Assembly: GCF_029167105.1 (NCBI RefSeq)
Contig: NZ_JARFML010000030.1
Span: 30,443 to 94,442, forward strand
Origin: Bradyrhizobium yuanmingense
GTDB lineage: Bacteria; Pseudomonadota; Alphaproteobacteria; Rhizobiales; Xanthobacteraceae
DNA: 64,000 nt
Direction of reading: 5' to 3'
Below, one piece after another: positions 9,410-17,425 of the stretch. The notes under the pieces were generated by a model. It saw only the letters and a list, made by a program, of their open reading frames with translations. It was not told the DNA's origin and did no database searches. Position 1 is the first letter of the stretch. Each line of letters starts with the position of its first letter. Made by a program: the position numbers and the translations under genes.

Positions 9410-9558
9410 AACCAAGCCAGCGTCATCCCGCAGACACAAAGGCTTCCATTGCGCGCTGCGATGCATGCAGCGCAAACGGGCCGGAAATGCTGTCTTTTTG
9501 CGGCGAAATGGCTGAGTTCCGCGAGCGAAACCAGTTCCAACGCGCACGCCCGATTTTG

Positions 9559-9576
9559 GTTTCAATTGGTTGAAAC
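9559..9576. promoter_or_regulatory. 18-bp palindrome upstream of otsA, operator candidate
   Basis: GTTTCAATTGGTTGAAAC has perfect 7-base arms around TTGG. It lies 67 bp before the otsA start in an A/T-richer stretch, a plausible place for a repressor or activator site. No regulator is assigned. Confidence 0.4.
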
Positions 9577-9642
9577 GATGATCAGGAACCATATTGATGA
9601 ACGGCAGTTAAATGGGGCGGAATGAACAGGAGGGGACGACCT

Positions 9643-11106
9643 GTGAACTTGATCGTCGTTTCAAATCGCGTCGCCCGCGGCAAACCCAATGAGCCCATGA
9701 CGGGCGGCCTTGCGGCGGCATTGCTTCCCGTGGTGGAACATTCGGGTGCGATCTGGGTCGGTTCCTCCGGCCGGGTGCGTGATGGCCATCAGAAGGAGCC
9801 GTTCGCCGAGATCGAGGCGCTCGGGACAGGCGCGATTGCGACGCTGGATCTGCCGGCGGCCCATTACGGCGGATACTACGAAGGCTTTGCCAATTCGGCG
9901 CTGTGGCCGGCGCTGCATTCGCGCAGCGATCTGATCCGCGTCTCGCGTGAGGACTATGTCAGCTATCGCGAGGTCAACGCCTTCATGGCGCGCGCCTTGA
10001 TGCGTTTCCGCAAACCGCAGACCGCGTTCTGGGTGCAGGACTATCATTTCCTCGCGCTCGGCGCCGAGCTGCGCGACCTCGGCGTCGATGACCCCGTCGG
10101 CTTCTTCCTGCATACGCCGTGGCCTGTCACTGCCGTGATGCAGGGCGTGCCCAACCATCGCGAGCTGATCACGGCGATGCTGGCCTATGATCTGCTCGGC
10201 TTCCAGACCGAGGAGGATCGGCAGAACTTCCTCTCTTATGTGGGCGGCGAGCTCGGCCTCACCATCGAGGATGGTGTCGTGATCTCGCAGCACGGCCGCA
10301 CGCGCTGCGAAGTCTTCCCGATCGGCATCGATGCGGAGAAGTTCGCCGCCTATGCGGCGAAGTCGGCCGCGCATCCTGATGTGTCGCGCCTGCGCCGCAG
10401 CCTCAACGGCGAGCGCCTCGCGATCGGCGTCGACCGGCTCGACTATTCCAAGGGTCTCGTCAACCGCATCAGCGCGTTCGACCGGCTCTGGACCGAGCAG
10501 CCGCAGTTTGCGCGCAGCATCTCGCTGCTCCAGATCGCCAATCCCTCGCGTGGCGGCATCGAGGCCTATGGCAATCTCCAGAACGAGGTCGCGCGCCTCG
10601 TCACCGACGTCAACGGCCGCCACGGCGAGGTCGACTGGACGCCGATCCGCTATTTGAACAAAGGCTTCAGCCAGGCCGTGCTCGCCGGTCTCTACCGCAC
10701 CGCGCAGGTCGGCGTGGTGACGCCGCTGCACGACGGCATGAACCTCGTCGCCAAGGAATACGTCGCCGCGCAAAACCCCGCCGATCCCGGCGTGCTGGTG
10801 CTGTCGAAATTCGCCGGCGCCGCCAACGAGCTCGACGCCGCGCTGCTGGTCAATCCGCACGACATCGACGGCATGGCCCGCGCGATCGCGGTCGCGTCAT
10901 CCATGCCGCTCACCGAGCGCAAGATGCGCTGGGACGCGATGATGAAGAAGCTGCGCGGCCACACCATCCAGCAATGGTCCGCCGATTTCGTCGCCGAGCT
11001 CGAGAAATGCCGCACCCAGAAGGCGGCCGTCGCGCCGCTCGCAGCCCAGCCGCCGCAGGCGCTTCGCTGGCTGAAGTCGGCGATATCAGGCGTGCGGTTG
11101 ATCTAA
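9643..11106 (+). CDS. otsA: Alpha,alpha-trehalose-phosphate synthase (UDP-forming)
   Basis: Transfers glucose from a nucleotide sugar (usually UDP-glucose) to glucose 6-phosphate to make trehalose 6-phosphate. This GT20 enzyme has 487 residues, about the usual length. Motifs seen in order: SNRVA at the start, VQDYHFLALG, FFLHTPWP, DRLDYSKGLVNR near 263, RYLNKGFSQAVLAGLYR and LHDGMNLVAKEYVA near 361. GTG 9643 is preferred to ATG 9622 because AGGAGG lies 9 bases upstream. It forms the trehalose pair with otsB. A strong hairpin follows at 11125. Confidence 0.96.
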   Translation: MNLIVVSNRVARGKPNEPMTGGLAAALLPVVEHSGAIWVGSSGRVRDGHQKEPFAEIEALGTGAIATLDLPAAHYGGYYEGFANSALWPALHSRSDLIRVSREDYVSYREVNAFMARALMRFRKPQTAFWVQDYHFLALGAELRDLGVDDPVGFFLHTPWPVTAVMQGVPNHRELITAMLAYDLLGFQTEEDRQNFLSYVGGELGLTIEDGVVISQHGRTRCEVFPIGIDAEKFAAYAAKSAAHPDVSRLRRSLNGERLAIGVDRLDYSKGLVNRISAFDRLWTEQPQFARSISLLQIANPSRGGIEAYGNLQNEVARLVTDVNGRHGEVDWTPIRYLNKGFSQAVLAGLYRTAQVGVVTPLHDGMNLVAKEYVAAQNPADPGVLVLSKFAGAANELDAALLVNPHDIDGMARAIAVASSMPLTERKMRWDAMMKKLRGHTIQQWSADFVAELEKCRTQKAAVAPLAAQPPQALRWLKSAISGVRLI

Positions 11107-11124
11107 TCTCAGCTTGGCTCGATC

Positions 11125-11154
11125 CCACCCTCTCCCCTTTGTGGGAGAGGGTGG
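11125..11154. terminator. 12-bp perfect hairpin after otsA
   Basis: CCACCCTCTCCC and GGGAGAGGGTGG flank a CTTTGT loop 19 bp after the otsA stop. The downstream sequence to about 11280 resembles the extragenic repeat in 38766-39037 (GGTGAGGGG and CTCTCC blocks), so this may be a repeat element used as a terminator. Confidence 0.6.
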
Positions 11155-11288
11155 CTCGGCGCGACAGCGGCGAGACGGGTGAGGGGTGTCTCTCCACGCG
11201 TGAACGTCTCGCAGCGAGATTCGTGGACGCAACCCATCATCCGGCGCTTCGCGCCACCTTCTCCAAGGGGAGAAGGCAAGAGCGCCCC

Positions 11289-11630
11289 TCAATAGCAATA
11301 CGACACGCCGTCCAGGATCGCGCATTGCCGCTTGTGCGGCGCGTTCGGATCGTCCAGCGGCACCACGCCCTTGCCCTGACCGACAAACACGCCGGTCCCG
11401 ACACGCACCGAGCTCTTGTTGCCGATGATCACGCTCTGATGTGGCGTCGAGCTGGAGCGCGTTCCGTCCGGCCAGAGGATGGCATCGCCCGAAAGCACCC
11501 CGCGCCGGCCGTCGTCGCAGCTGACGTCGCTCCCCTGCCGGGTGCAAACCTGGGCCAGGGCAGGCGCGGCAAAGGCGGTGCCGAGGGCCGAAATGAGGCT
11601 CAGGGCGACGATGGTGTTGCGGATCGTCAT
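11289..11630 (-). CDS. Small secreted hypothetical protein
   Basis: Protein of 113 residues with a Sec signal peptide (hydrophobic ALSLISALGTAFAAPALA, likely cleaved after ALA near residue 26). The mature part is about 87 residues with four cysteines (VCTR, VSCDD, RQCAI, YCY) that could form two disulfides. GVLSGDAILWPDGTRSSST and VRVGTGVFVGQGKGVVP suggest a beta-rich fold. No family is recognised. It stands alone between otsA and the tRNA gene. Confidence 0.7.
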   Translation of the reverse strand: MTIRNTIVALSLISALGTAFAAPALAQVCTRQGSDVSCDDGRRGVLSGDAILWPDGTRSSSTPHQSVIIGNKSSVRVGTGVFVGQGKGVVPLDDPNAPHKRQCAILDGVSYCY

Positions 11631-11824
11631 GGTGTCACCGGTCGTGTTTGGCGGCTTGCCGTGAATCGTCGCGTCAAACCCGCCTGCGGTTCAGCCGGCA
11701 GGCGGGCTGCGGCACGTGGGAGGCAAGATATTATCCTGTAAATACAACAGGTTGCTGAAAAATCGTCGGATATCCCCGCGATCCCTTGCAAAATCGTCGG
11801 CGCCCCTTCAAGAGAGGGCGCTCC

Positions 11825-11914
11825 GGAGAGATGGCCGAGTGGCTTAAGGCGCACGCTTGGAAAGCGTGTGTGCGGGAAACCGTACCGTGGGTTCGAATCC
11901 CACTCTCTCCGCCA
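11825..11914 (+). tRNA. tRNA-Ser(GGA)
   Basis: Complete class II tRNA. The acceptor stem GGAGAGA pairs with TCTCTCC, followed by discriminator G and encoded CCA. The anticodon loop TTGGAAA gives GGA, which reads UCC/UCU serine codons. A long variable arm precedes the T loop (TTCGAAT). Its 3' end is the left attachment site of the element that follows, and the gene stays intact after integration. Confidence 0.97.
11900..11914 (+). repeat. attL core (15 bp, inside tRNA-Ser 3' end)
   Basis: CCACTCTCTCCGCCA is identical to 22784-22798. It covers the 3' side of the acceptor stem plus CCA, the usual crossover region for P4-type integrases. Confidence 0.85.
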
Positions 11915-11955
11915 TTGTCATTGAAATCGTTAGATAATTTCTGCGCTTCCCGTAA

Positions 11956-11976
11956 GACCCCCGGCTCAACCCCCGG
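11956..11976 (+). repeat. Left arm-type repeat pair
   Basis: GACCCCCGG (11956-11964) and AACCCCCGG (11968-11976) are spaced 12 bp start to start. The same pair with the same spacing occurs at 22632-22652 near the other end. These are probable integrase or excisionase arm-binding sites. Confidence 0.6.
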
Positions 11977-12206
11977 GGAGGCGCGCATGCTCGCTCCACC
12001 CAGGAACGGGTGGCGAACATCTGAGCCACACTCCCTGAATCGGAAGTCTCGCCCTAACAGTCGCTCATCGACGAATGGGGCGCCAATGGTATCAAAACAC
12101 CACACCCGCCGCGGGAAGGTACTAGCGCGCGCGTAGCACGTTCCATGCCAATTCCTGCCGAATCCAATTAACGATTCTTTAACCATGATGGAGTCCGTTA
12201 ACCATC

Positions 12207-12686
12207 GTGATGTTGCAATTCCGTCGAAGTGAGAATACAGTGACTCGCATGGACGACGACATCCGCAATTTGCTTGAAGCTAGGAGGAGTGAGATCGAAG
12301 CGTCACTGAGCGAACTTGTGAAAACCCGAAATGAACTATGGGACGAGTTCCTCAAACTGGACGGCAAGATCGATCAAGTCAGGTCTCAGTTGGAGAAAAT
12401 CGATGTTGCTCTAAGCGCGATAGACGATCGCGCTTCCAAGAAGACACCAACAATTATGCAAGCAGTAATCGAGGTCCTGAAGAGCAAACCGGATGGAATG
12501 ACGGCCCAGGAAATCCTCGCTGAGATCAACAAGAACTATTTTGACGGCACTATCGTGAGGACGAGTTTGTCACCACAGCTATCGCGGCTCAAAGATCGCG
12601 ACAAAAAAATCGATCTGAGGGGCACTCGCTGGTTTCTCTTGCCAGAGCAGCCGTCTCTGTTTCCGCCAGTCAAGAGGCGGTTCTAA
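12207..12686 (+). CDS. Coiled-coil plus winged-helix (HARE-like) protein, satellite cargo
   Basis: Protein of 159 residues from GTG 12207; ATG 12249 (MDDDIRNLL) would give 145. Residues about 15-75 form a charged amphipathic helix of coiled-coil type. Residues about 88-148 look like a HARE/HB1-type winged helix: MQAVIEVLKSKPDGMTAQEI, then DGTIVRTSLSPQLSRLKDRD and a strand ending GTRWFLL. Such domains bind DNA in restriction, transcription and chromatin proteins. It lies just inside attL and has A/T-richer codon use than the host, so it is probably cargo rather than core satellite machinery. A terminator hairpin follows. Function is unknown; a DNA-binding regulator or defence role is only a guess. 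Confidence 0.65.
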   Translation: MMLQFRRSENTVTRMDDDIRNLLEARRSEIEASLSELVKTRNELWDEFLKLDGKIDQVRSQLEKIDVALSAIDDRASKKTPTIMQAVIEVLKSKPDGMTAQEILAEINKNYFDGTIVRTSLSPQLSRLKDRDKKIDLRGTRWFLLPEQPSLFPPVKRRF

Positions 12687-12692
12687 AGTTAA

Positions 12693-12715
12693 GGCCCCGG
12701 ATTTCCCGGGGCCTC
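12693..12715 (+). terminator. Intrinsic-terminator-like hairpin
   Basis: AGGCCCCGG and CCGGGGCCT flank an ATTTC loop, 7 bp after the stop of the coiled-coil gene. Confidence 0.7.
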
Positions 12716-13066
12716 GCTGCACAGCGGCACACCGGCGAGTGCTTAGTTCACCGGAAGAAAGGAGAAGCCAAGTGTTCGTACACACCAGCGACATGAGTCT
12801 CGGCATGCACAGCGACAAGAGCAGTTCTTGTTCCTGTGGTGGCTTCGGCGCGCCAACGCTGAAGCCGTATCCGAGATCAATAATAGAGAAGGGGCGATTA
12901 CCGCCCCCGGAGCAATTCGAACGATAGCGCACGGAAACAGCTTGGTCAACAAGGGTATGCTGAATCCGAAATGATTCCAATGCGTTGAGCTGACTCGCTG
13001 CGAGGGCGGCCTTTCACTTCCCTAATTGGTCTTGCGGGTCCCATCTCGCGGAGCTTCCAAGCAGCC
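12716..13066. other. Non-coding gap with two hairpins
   Basis: No convincing gene. The 12841-12866 stretch folds as a 10-bp stem with a CGCCAA loop (GGCTTCGGCG/CGCTGAAGCC, one G-T pair). GGGGCG/CGCCCC forms another hairpin at 12891-12907. The remainder probably holds the promoter of the FRG-domain gene. Confidence 0.5.
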
Positions 13067-14204
13067 ATGAATCAGACTTCTGCCGTGACTACTTCCGTCG
13101 CCTCATTGAACGGACAATGGATTGGAATCTACTCAAGCAAACGCAATAGTGACGGTCTTCTCGTCGTTGAACTAGACGACGTCGGCTCTCAATACGAGGG
13201 CTCGGTTTATGCAATAGCCAACGACCGAACCGTCCCTGCATCCTATGGTGAGCTGTCTATACCAAAGGGTCAAGAGACCGTGTCCGTTCGAGTGCCGCTG
13301 GTCCTGGTAGAACGAGGAACCGGCAACACCATTACTGACGATAGCATCAAGAAGACTCATCCCGATGCGACCATCGCGAAATTTGCTGACGTCAATCTCG
13401 CGATTTCAGAGCGAGAGATTCAGATACATTGGTCGACGGATACTGGTACCCGTGGTGAGGGGTTTCTTAAGAGGAGCGAGGGAGGAGAAGAATCCTCGCT
13501 CTCGTCCATAGAGAGATCGTGGGACGAATTTAACTGGTCTACAACGAGCGCGCTTTCTGTTTCGCGGGCAGGAAAGTAACAGATGGAAACTGCGTACTGC
13601 ATTTCATAGAACGGGGCGCGCCAACCTCACCAAATTCATGCATCAAGACATTCCCGCTCTTTATCGGCACCTTACGGGTCTCACGACACACCGGTTTAAT
13701 CTTCAGGATCCGAACGACTACGCTGCCTTTCTGGCCCTTGTTCAACATCACGGATACCCAACTCCGCTCCTCGATTGGACACTGTCACCGTTTATTGCGG
13801 CTTATTTCGCCTTTCGTAGCCCTACCTTGCGAACGATGCCGCCCGACGCCAGGGTCCGCATCTTCGTATTCGACGGCTACCTCTGGAATGAAACGTATGA
13901 AAGGGCTCCCGCACTTAGCCCCGGCTTCCTTCATGCGACCGTTTTGGAACCCTTGGCCCTCAACAATCCCAGAGTCTTGCCGCAACAAGGCTTTTCGCTG
14001 GTCACCAACGTTGACGATCTCGAATGGTACATTCCTTCAATGGAAAAGGACGGACGAAAGTTTCTGACCGCAATCGATATTCCCGTTGCCGAGCGACCCA
14101 GAGTGCTGCGAGAGCTTGAGTTGATGGGCATCAATGCAGGCTCGCTCTTTCCTGGACTCGATGGAGCATGCAACCAAATGAAAGAACGATTTTTTGAGCT
14201 TTGA
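13067..14204 (+). pseudogene. FRG-domain protein, split by a frameshift
   Basis: Two adjacent frames make one protein. Frame 1 (13067-13579, 170 residues) has a beta-rich N-terminal region (LNGQWIGIYSSKR, LLVVELDDVG) and ends with the usual lead-in SSIERSWDEFNW, then stops. The FRG domain continues one frame over: at 13554-13571 the DNA reads FLFRGQ, followed by the conserved WKLRTAFHRTGRANL and then the fragment with an ATG at 13638 (YPTPLLDWTLSPFIAAYFAF). That second frame has a stop at 13509 and no start before the FRG motif, so it cannot begin independently as a whole domain. A +1 shift between about 13530 and 13556 restores a protein of about 379 residues. FRG proteins are of unknown activity and common on mobile and defence islands. 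Confidence 0.8.
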
Positions 14205-14211
14205 TCAGGCC

Positions 14212-14580
14212 TCAACGCCCAGAATCAGAGGCCGCATCAATCGCGCGCAAAGGATCAGGGTGGAATTTCGATACGCCATGCTGGAGCATGCGCTGTAACA
14301 ACTTCGCGGCCTTGTAGTCGGGATGCGCCTTGCCCAACGCGAGGACGGCCTCTGGATCATCAATTGAGGCCGGTGGCGAATGCCAGGGCTTCAAGCATAA
14401 TGCAGCGATCTGCTCACTGTAAGCGGCGAACCGGGCGACATCGGCCCAAGGCTCGCTTTCGAGCTTCGCCTTTATCTGATCGTGGTGCGCGTGCTCCGGG
14501 TTGCCCAAGATGCGCAAGATGGCCAGTTCGAGGGCGGCGTGATCGTCTTCACTCGTCGTCATCGTCGTTTGCTTGGTCAT
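14212..14580 (-). CDS. Small hypothetical protein, last gene of the satellite operon
   Basis: Protein of 122 residues, mostly helical and acidic, with LELAILRILGNPEHAHHDQI near the start and no recognised domain. Its start overlaps the small-terminase gene by 32 bp (ATG 14580; ATG 14562 is possible), so it belongs to the same transcript. The position after a small terminase fits a packaging or morphogenesis accessory, but nothing in the sequence proves this. Confidence 0.6.
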   Translation of the reverse strand: MTKQTTMTTSEDDHAALELAILRILGNPEHAHHDQIKAKLESEPWADVARFAAYSEQIAALCLKPWHSPPASIDDPEAVLALGKAHPDYKAAKLLQRMLQHGVSKFHPDPLRAIDAASDSGR

Positions 14581-14956
14581 AATATGAAGCTTTCGCCCGT
14601 CGCGCGACCAACCGTCCCGCGGTCTTGCGATCCAAGCGGCTCTGAGGGCTGAGCCTCAATTTGGTTGCTAAGCTCGCCTGCAACCGCGCCATTCTTTCCA
14701 GCGATGCATACCCTCCGGACGACGGCTTCCGGTTGGCGACCGCGGCGAGCTTCCGGACTGCAATGACCACCTGCACGTATGACGCCAACAATTGAACGTC
14801 GCCCCTCGCGAAGTGCCGAGAATCGGTCTCGCTCACGATGTCCCGAAACAGCGCGCGTTCGGCAGTCGTGAGAGAGGAGGGCGCGACCAGCGGCGGAGGT
14901 GCGCCGGTCAGGTCGAGATGGACAACGGACGTTCGCTGGTTAGGTGCTGTTCTCAT
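14549..14956 (-). CDS. Phage terminase small subunit, P27-like
   Basis: Protein of 135 residues. Small terminases recognise the packaging site and hand DNA to the large terminase motor. The helical core resembles the P27 family: LTTAERALFRDIVSET, then HFARGDVQLLASYVQVVIAV, and a late block LQASLATKLRLSPQSRLDRK. No ATPase or nuclease is present, and no large terminase is encoded nearby, so a helper phage would have to supply it. A 190-bp gap with a nested hairpin lies immediately upstream. The family call is by pattern; a profile search for Terminase_4 would settle it. Confidence 0.65.
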   Translation of the reverse strand: MRTAPNQRTSVVHLDLTGAPPPLVAPSSLTTAERALFRDIVSETDSRHFARGDVQLLASYVQVVIAVRKLAAVANRKPSSGGYASLERMARLQASLATKLRLSPQSRLDRKTAGRLVARRAKASYYDQANDDDDE

Positions 14957-15146
14957 GCTGAAAAATAAAGGACACGTGAAGATTGTCGCTCTGCGGGCCG
15001 GTCTTCTATCTTGGACTGTAAGTTATAGATGACCTCCCCCCGGGTCTTTGATTGTTTGAGGCGGCTCCGATCCCTTTGCGGCGTTCTCGCCAAGAAACCG
15101 GAGCCGCGTTGCCGGAGGTTGCACCGATGATCGAAAGGAATAAAAA
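14957..15146. other. Non-coding gap before the small terminase, with nested hairpin (15061-15107)
   Basis: This is the longest untranslated stretch inside the capsid-terminase part of the element. GCGGCTCCG (15061-15069) pairs with CGGAGCCGC (15099-15107), and within it GGCG/CGCC form an inner stem around TTCT. It could be a promoter or RNA structure, or a packaging-site candidate because cos and pac sites commonly lie beside the small-terminase gene. Confidence 0.45.
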
Positions 15147-15398
15147 TCATTGGCGCATCTCGACGGCAGCCGAAATCGAAAGAGTAAGTTCATCCGTTAG
15201 CTCGTCGACACATTCGAGCATAGTGGAGCGAAGCACAGAGCGCGAAAGTGGATCGGCGCCAGCGAGCGCCATCGCGACGATACAAAGGCCGGAGGCGGTG
15301 CGCATCGGATTGAACTCGCGGGCCTTCAGGACAGCGTCGCAAATTGCTCGCATGTTCGAAGCGATTGCTTCATCGCTGGTCGGGTTGTGCTGGGTCAA
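15147..15398 (-). CDS. Small hypothetical protein in the satellite capsid cluster
   Basis: Predicted helical protein of 83 residues with a TTG start at 15398 preceded by GAGG, overlapping the previous gene by 29 bp. The pattern NMRAICDAVLKAREFNPMRT and a C-terminal helix with LECVDELTDELTLSI show no family I recognise. The overlaps and shared strand indicate expression with the capsid and terminase genes. Confidence 0.55.
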   Translation of the reverse strand: MTQHNPTSDEAIASNMRAICDAVLKAREFNPMRTASGLCIVAMALAGADPLSRSVLRSTMLECVDELTDELTLSISAAVEMRQ

Positions 15399-15816
15399 TT
15401 CGATCCTCGCTCGCTTTACGTCTACGTCGCCGCTTCAGCGCCTTTACTTCGGCGCGCAACGCGTCAATCTCTTCGAGACATTCGGCGCGTGCTGCCGCGA
15501 TGACTTGAACGAGCAACTCCTGCGCAAACTCGGTGCTCATAAGGCGAGCTGCTTCGAGATCGGCGGAGGTGTTGATTGGAAGTCGCGGATATCCTTCCGC
15601 AACGGCGACCAATCCGAAGGGGAAATCGGCGCTGGTGAGAGTGACTTCCTGCTCCGTTGGAGAGGCATCCGCGACTGAAGGAGCCGAATAAGGCTTTGGA
15701 ATCAAACCAAGTGCCTCGCGAGCGCGGCGGTCGGCAATCTCTTCGTGGATACTCGCTGTTCGGGCGAGCGCTTCGTGAGCGCGGGCGAGAGTGGCGCGGG
15801 CTCGTTCGTAGCTCAC
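15370..15816 (-). CDS. Hypothetical protein coupled to the capsid gene
   Basis: Protein of 148 residues from GTG 15816, which overlaps the capsid stop (GTGA) with CGGAG about 7 bases upstream; ATG 15867 would add 17 residues inside the capsid gene. An N-terminal helix (RARATLARAHEALARTASIH) and a C-terminal coiled coil ending in a basic stretch (EEIDALRAEVKALKRRRRRK) suggest a scaffold-like or nucleic-acid-contacting protein. Because it is translationally coupled to the major capsid protein, a head-assembly role is a fair guess. No domain is recognised. Confidence 0.6.
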   Translation of the reverse strand: MSYERARATLARAHEALARTASIHEEIADRRAREALGLIPKPYSAPSVADASPTEQEVTLTSADFPFGLVAVAEGYPRLPINTSADLEAARLMSTEFAQELLVQVIAAARAECLEEIDALRAEVKALKRRRRRKASEDRIDPAQPDQR

Positions 15817-16862
15817 CACGATGCTCCGGTCAGAAACGAAATCGCCAAAGGGCTCCGAAGGCCCCAAGAGACTTGCAAGATAACGCGCAATGCGATTGTG
15901 TCGCTTTGGAAGAGCGAACGCGCCGGGGCTGCGACGACGTTGGGTGTGCCAACAGTGCTGATCGGCCCAGCGGCGTCGTCCATAACAAGTGTGGCTTCGG
16001 ACGCAAGCTCAAATCGAGGCACAGCATCGATCGCGCTCGCGAGCCCATTAGGTGCAATCGCGATCACCGTGCCGGCTGCGAGCGCGGCGGACGGCAACAC
16101 CGTATAGGTCTCGCGATGTTGACGTAGTCGCAACGCGACCGCCTGATCTGTCGCGGCAACGAGAACGGCCTCGCCGATGGGCGCGACAGCCGAGACTAGC
16201 ACCGTGATGTCTGCGACCATCGCGTCTTGAGGATTGGTGGCGGTCGAGGGTGTGAGCGGCGCGATACCGAGCAATAATCCGGGCGGACGAATGGCGCTCC
16301 CGGCTGAGTCGCTGAACAGTGCTGCGTCGGTAGCGAGGCCGAGGCTTTCGGTGAGCACTGTGCGAACAATTGCTTCGATGTTCGGCGTTGAGTGTTCGAA
16401 AATCTCGCGAGTGAACGGGACGATTGTTGCGAACTTGCGGCGCTCTAGCCGCGGTCCATCGAAACTCAATCCCTTAACTGGGATCGGCGCGGCTTCGCCG
16501 ACAAAGCCGGCAATGTTCGCGTCGGCGACAACTCCCGGCATCGCGATGCCGTTGGTGTGGTCAAATGTGAATTGATGTCCTGAACCAAAAACCGTTGCCG
16601 CAGCGCTCGCCCCGCCCATGACGGAAATGAAATCGGCGACTGCTGCCGAAGCGAGCGAACCGGCCCAAGTGCTTGAAGATGTCGTTGCCGGCGAGGTCGC
16701 GGCCTTGAGCAACATCGGTACATCGATGTCCCCGGGCCAGTTTTGTTTTGCGACGTGGCCCGGGAAGGAATTGTGGACGCTCGCGAGGAGCGTGGCGGTC
16801 GCGGCGCGGACAAACGGCGCGGCGCGGTCGCGGCGGAAACGATCTGGGTGTGAACTGCTCAT
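15813..16862 (-). CDS. HK97-type phage major capsid protein
   Basis: Protein of 349 residues that would form the icosahedral head shell. From about residue 90 the pattern is that of HK97 gp5-like capsids: VGEAAPIPVKGLSFDGPRLE, then RKFATIVPFTREIFEHSTPN near 142-161, and LTESLGLATDAALFSDSAGS followed by RPPGLLLG. The first 60 residues are basic and could act as a scaffold-like delta segment. No head protease is encoded nearby. Presence of a capsid gene without portal, tail or large terminase is unusual and suggests the satellite builds or remodels its own head. The next gene is coupled by GTGA overlap. Confidence 0.82.
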   Translation of the reverse strand: MSSSHPDRFRRDRAAPFVRAATATLLASVHNSFPGHVAKQNWPGDIDVPMLLKAATSPATTSSSTWAGSLASAAVADFISVMGGASAAATVFGSGHQFTFDHTNGIAMPGVVADANIAGFVGEAAPIPVKGLSFDGPRLERRKFATIVPFTREIFEHSTPNIEAIVRTVLTESLGLATDAALFSDSAGSAIRPPGLLLGIAPLTPSTATNPQDAMVADITVLVSAVAPIGEAVLVAATDQAVALRLRQHRETYTVLPSAALAAGTVIAIAPNGLASAIDAVPRFELASEATLVMDDAAGPISTVGTPNVVAAPARSLFQSDTIALRVILQVSWGLRSPLAISFLTGASW

Positions 16863-16913
16863 AATCCGAAATATAGCCGGCTCCCAGATCGACCTTGGCG
16901 ACGCAGTAGCGAA

Positions 16914-17177
16914 TTATTTTTTGGGGCGGGACAACTCTGCCCATTCGACCTGGAGGAGCCGCCGGGCCAGCTTCCCGATCGCGTCCCGGTTTCGGCGGTC
17001 GGCCGCGGGCAGTTGCTTCCGGTCCACGACCTCCTCGACAAACTCCTCATCGAGTTCAACGGGCACGACGATCCGCCCCCATCCGCCCGCCTTCTTTCGC
17101 TCCCGGTATCGGCGCCAGGACGCGCGTCGCTTCGCGGAGGACTTCGGAGGCGGGCGGCGGGAGCGCTCCTTACTCAT
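16914..17177 (-). CDS. Small basic hypothetical protein at the head of the capsid operon
   Basis: Protein of 87 residues from ATG 17177, with GGAGGG about 9 bases upstream; the longer frame to 17291 lacks a site. The Arg/Lys-rich N-terminus (SKERSRRPPPKSSAKRRASW) is followed by a strand-helix unit, GRIVVPVELDEEFVEEVVDR. This resembles short ribbon-helix-helix-like or phage regulatory proteins of rhizobial islands, but no family is certain. It is the first gene downstream of the inverted repeat at 17306-17423. Confidence 0.55.
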   Translation of the reverse strand: MSKERSRRPPPKSSAKRRASWRRYRERKKAGGWGRIVVPVELDEEFVEEVVDRKQLPAADRRNRDAIGKLARRLLQVEWAELSRPKK

Positions 17178-17305
17178 GGCCCGAAACCCTCCGCCCGCCA
17201 CGAGCGGGCTGGCAGGAGGGGCCTGCCACGCCTCGGCAGTCTCTCGCGAGCCCCGGGAGCGTTCGCCAGCGTAGGAGGCGGTTGAGCCCAAGGGAGAGAG
17301 CCGAA

Positions 17306-17423
17306 GGGGGTTTAGGGTATTTCCGGGTTTTGCCCCGCCCGCTTCTATAAACAGTCTTCTTTCCTTCCTTCCGCCTTTTTCGCGCGTGGCGTAGGTACAA
17401 ACCCCGAATACCCCTAAACCCCC
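17306..17423. repeat. Long imperfect inverted repeat, candidate origin or late-operon control region
   Basis: The 22-base arms at 17306-17327 and 17402-17423 match in inverse orientation with about two mismatches; the core is TTTAGGGTATT versus AATACCCCTAAA. Between them is a pyrimidine tract (CTTCTTTCCTTCCTTCC). The region lies between the primase-helicase gene and the capsid operon. Confidence 0.5.
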
Positions 17424-17425
17424 CC

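Noticed and set aside
11786..12136. 116-residue frame across the tRNA-Ser gene
   Set aside because: It translates the tRNA and attL; no conserved protein.
14953..15150. 65-residue minus-strand frame in the gap before the small terminase
   Set aside because: No ribosome-binding site or conserved pattern; the stretch is better explained as non-coding with a hairpin.
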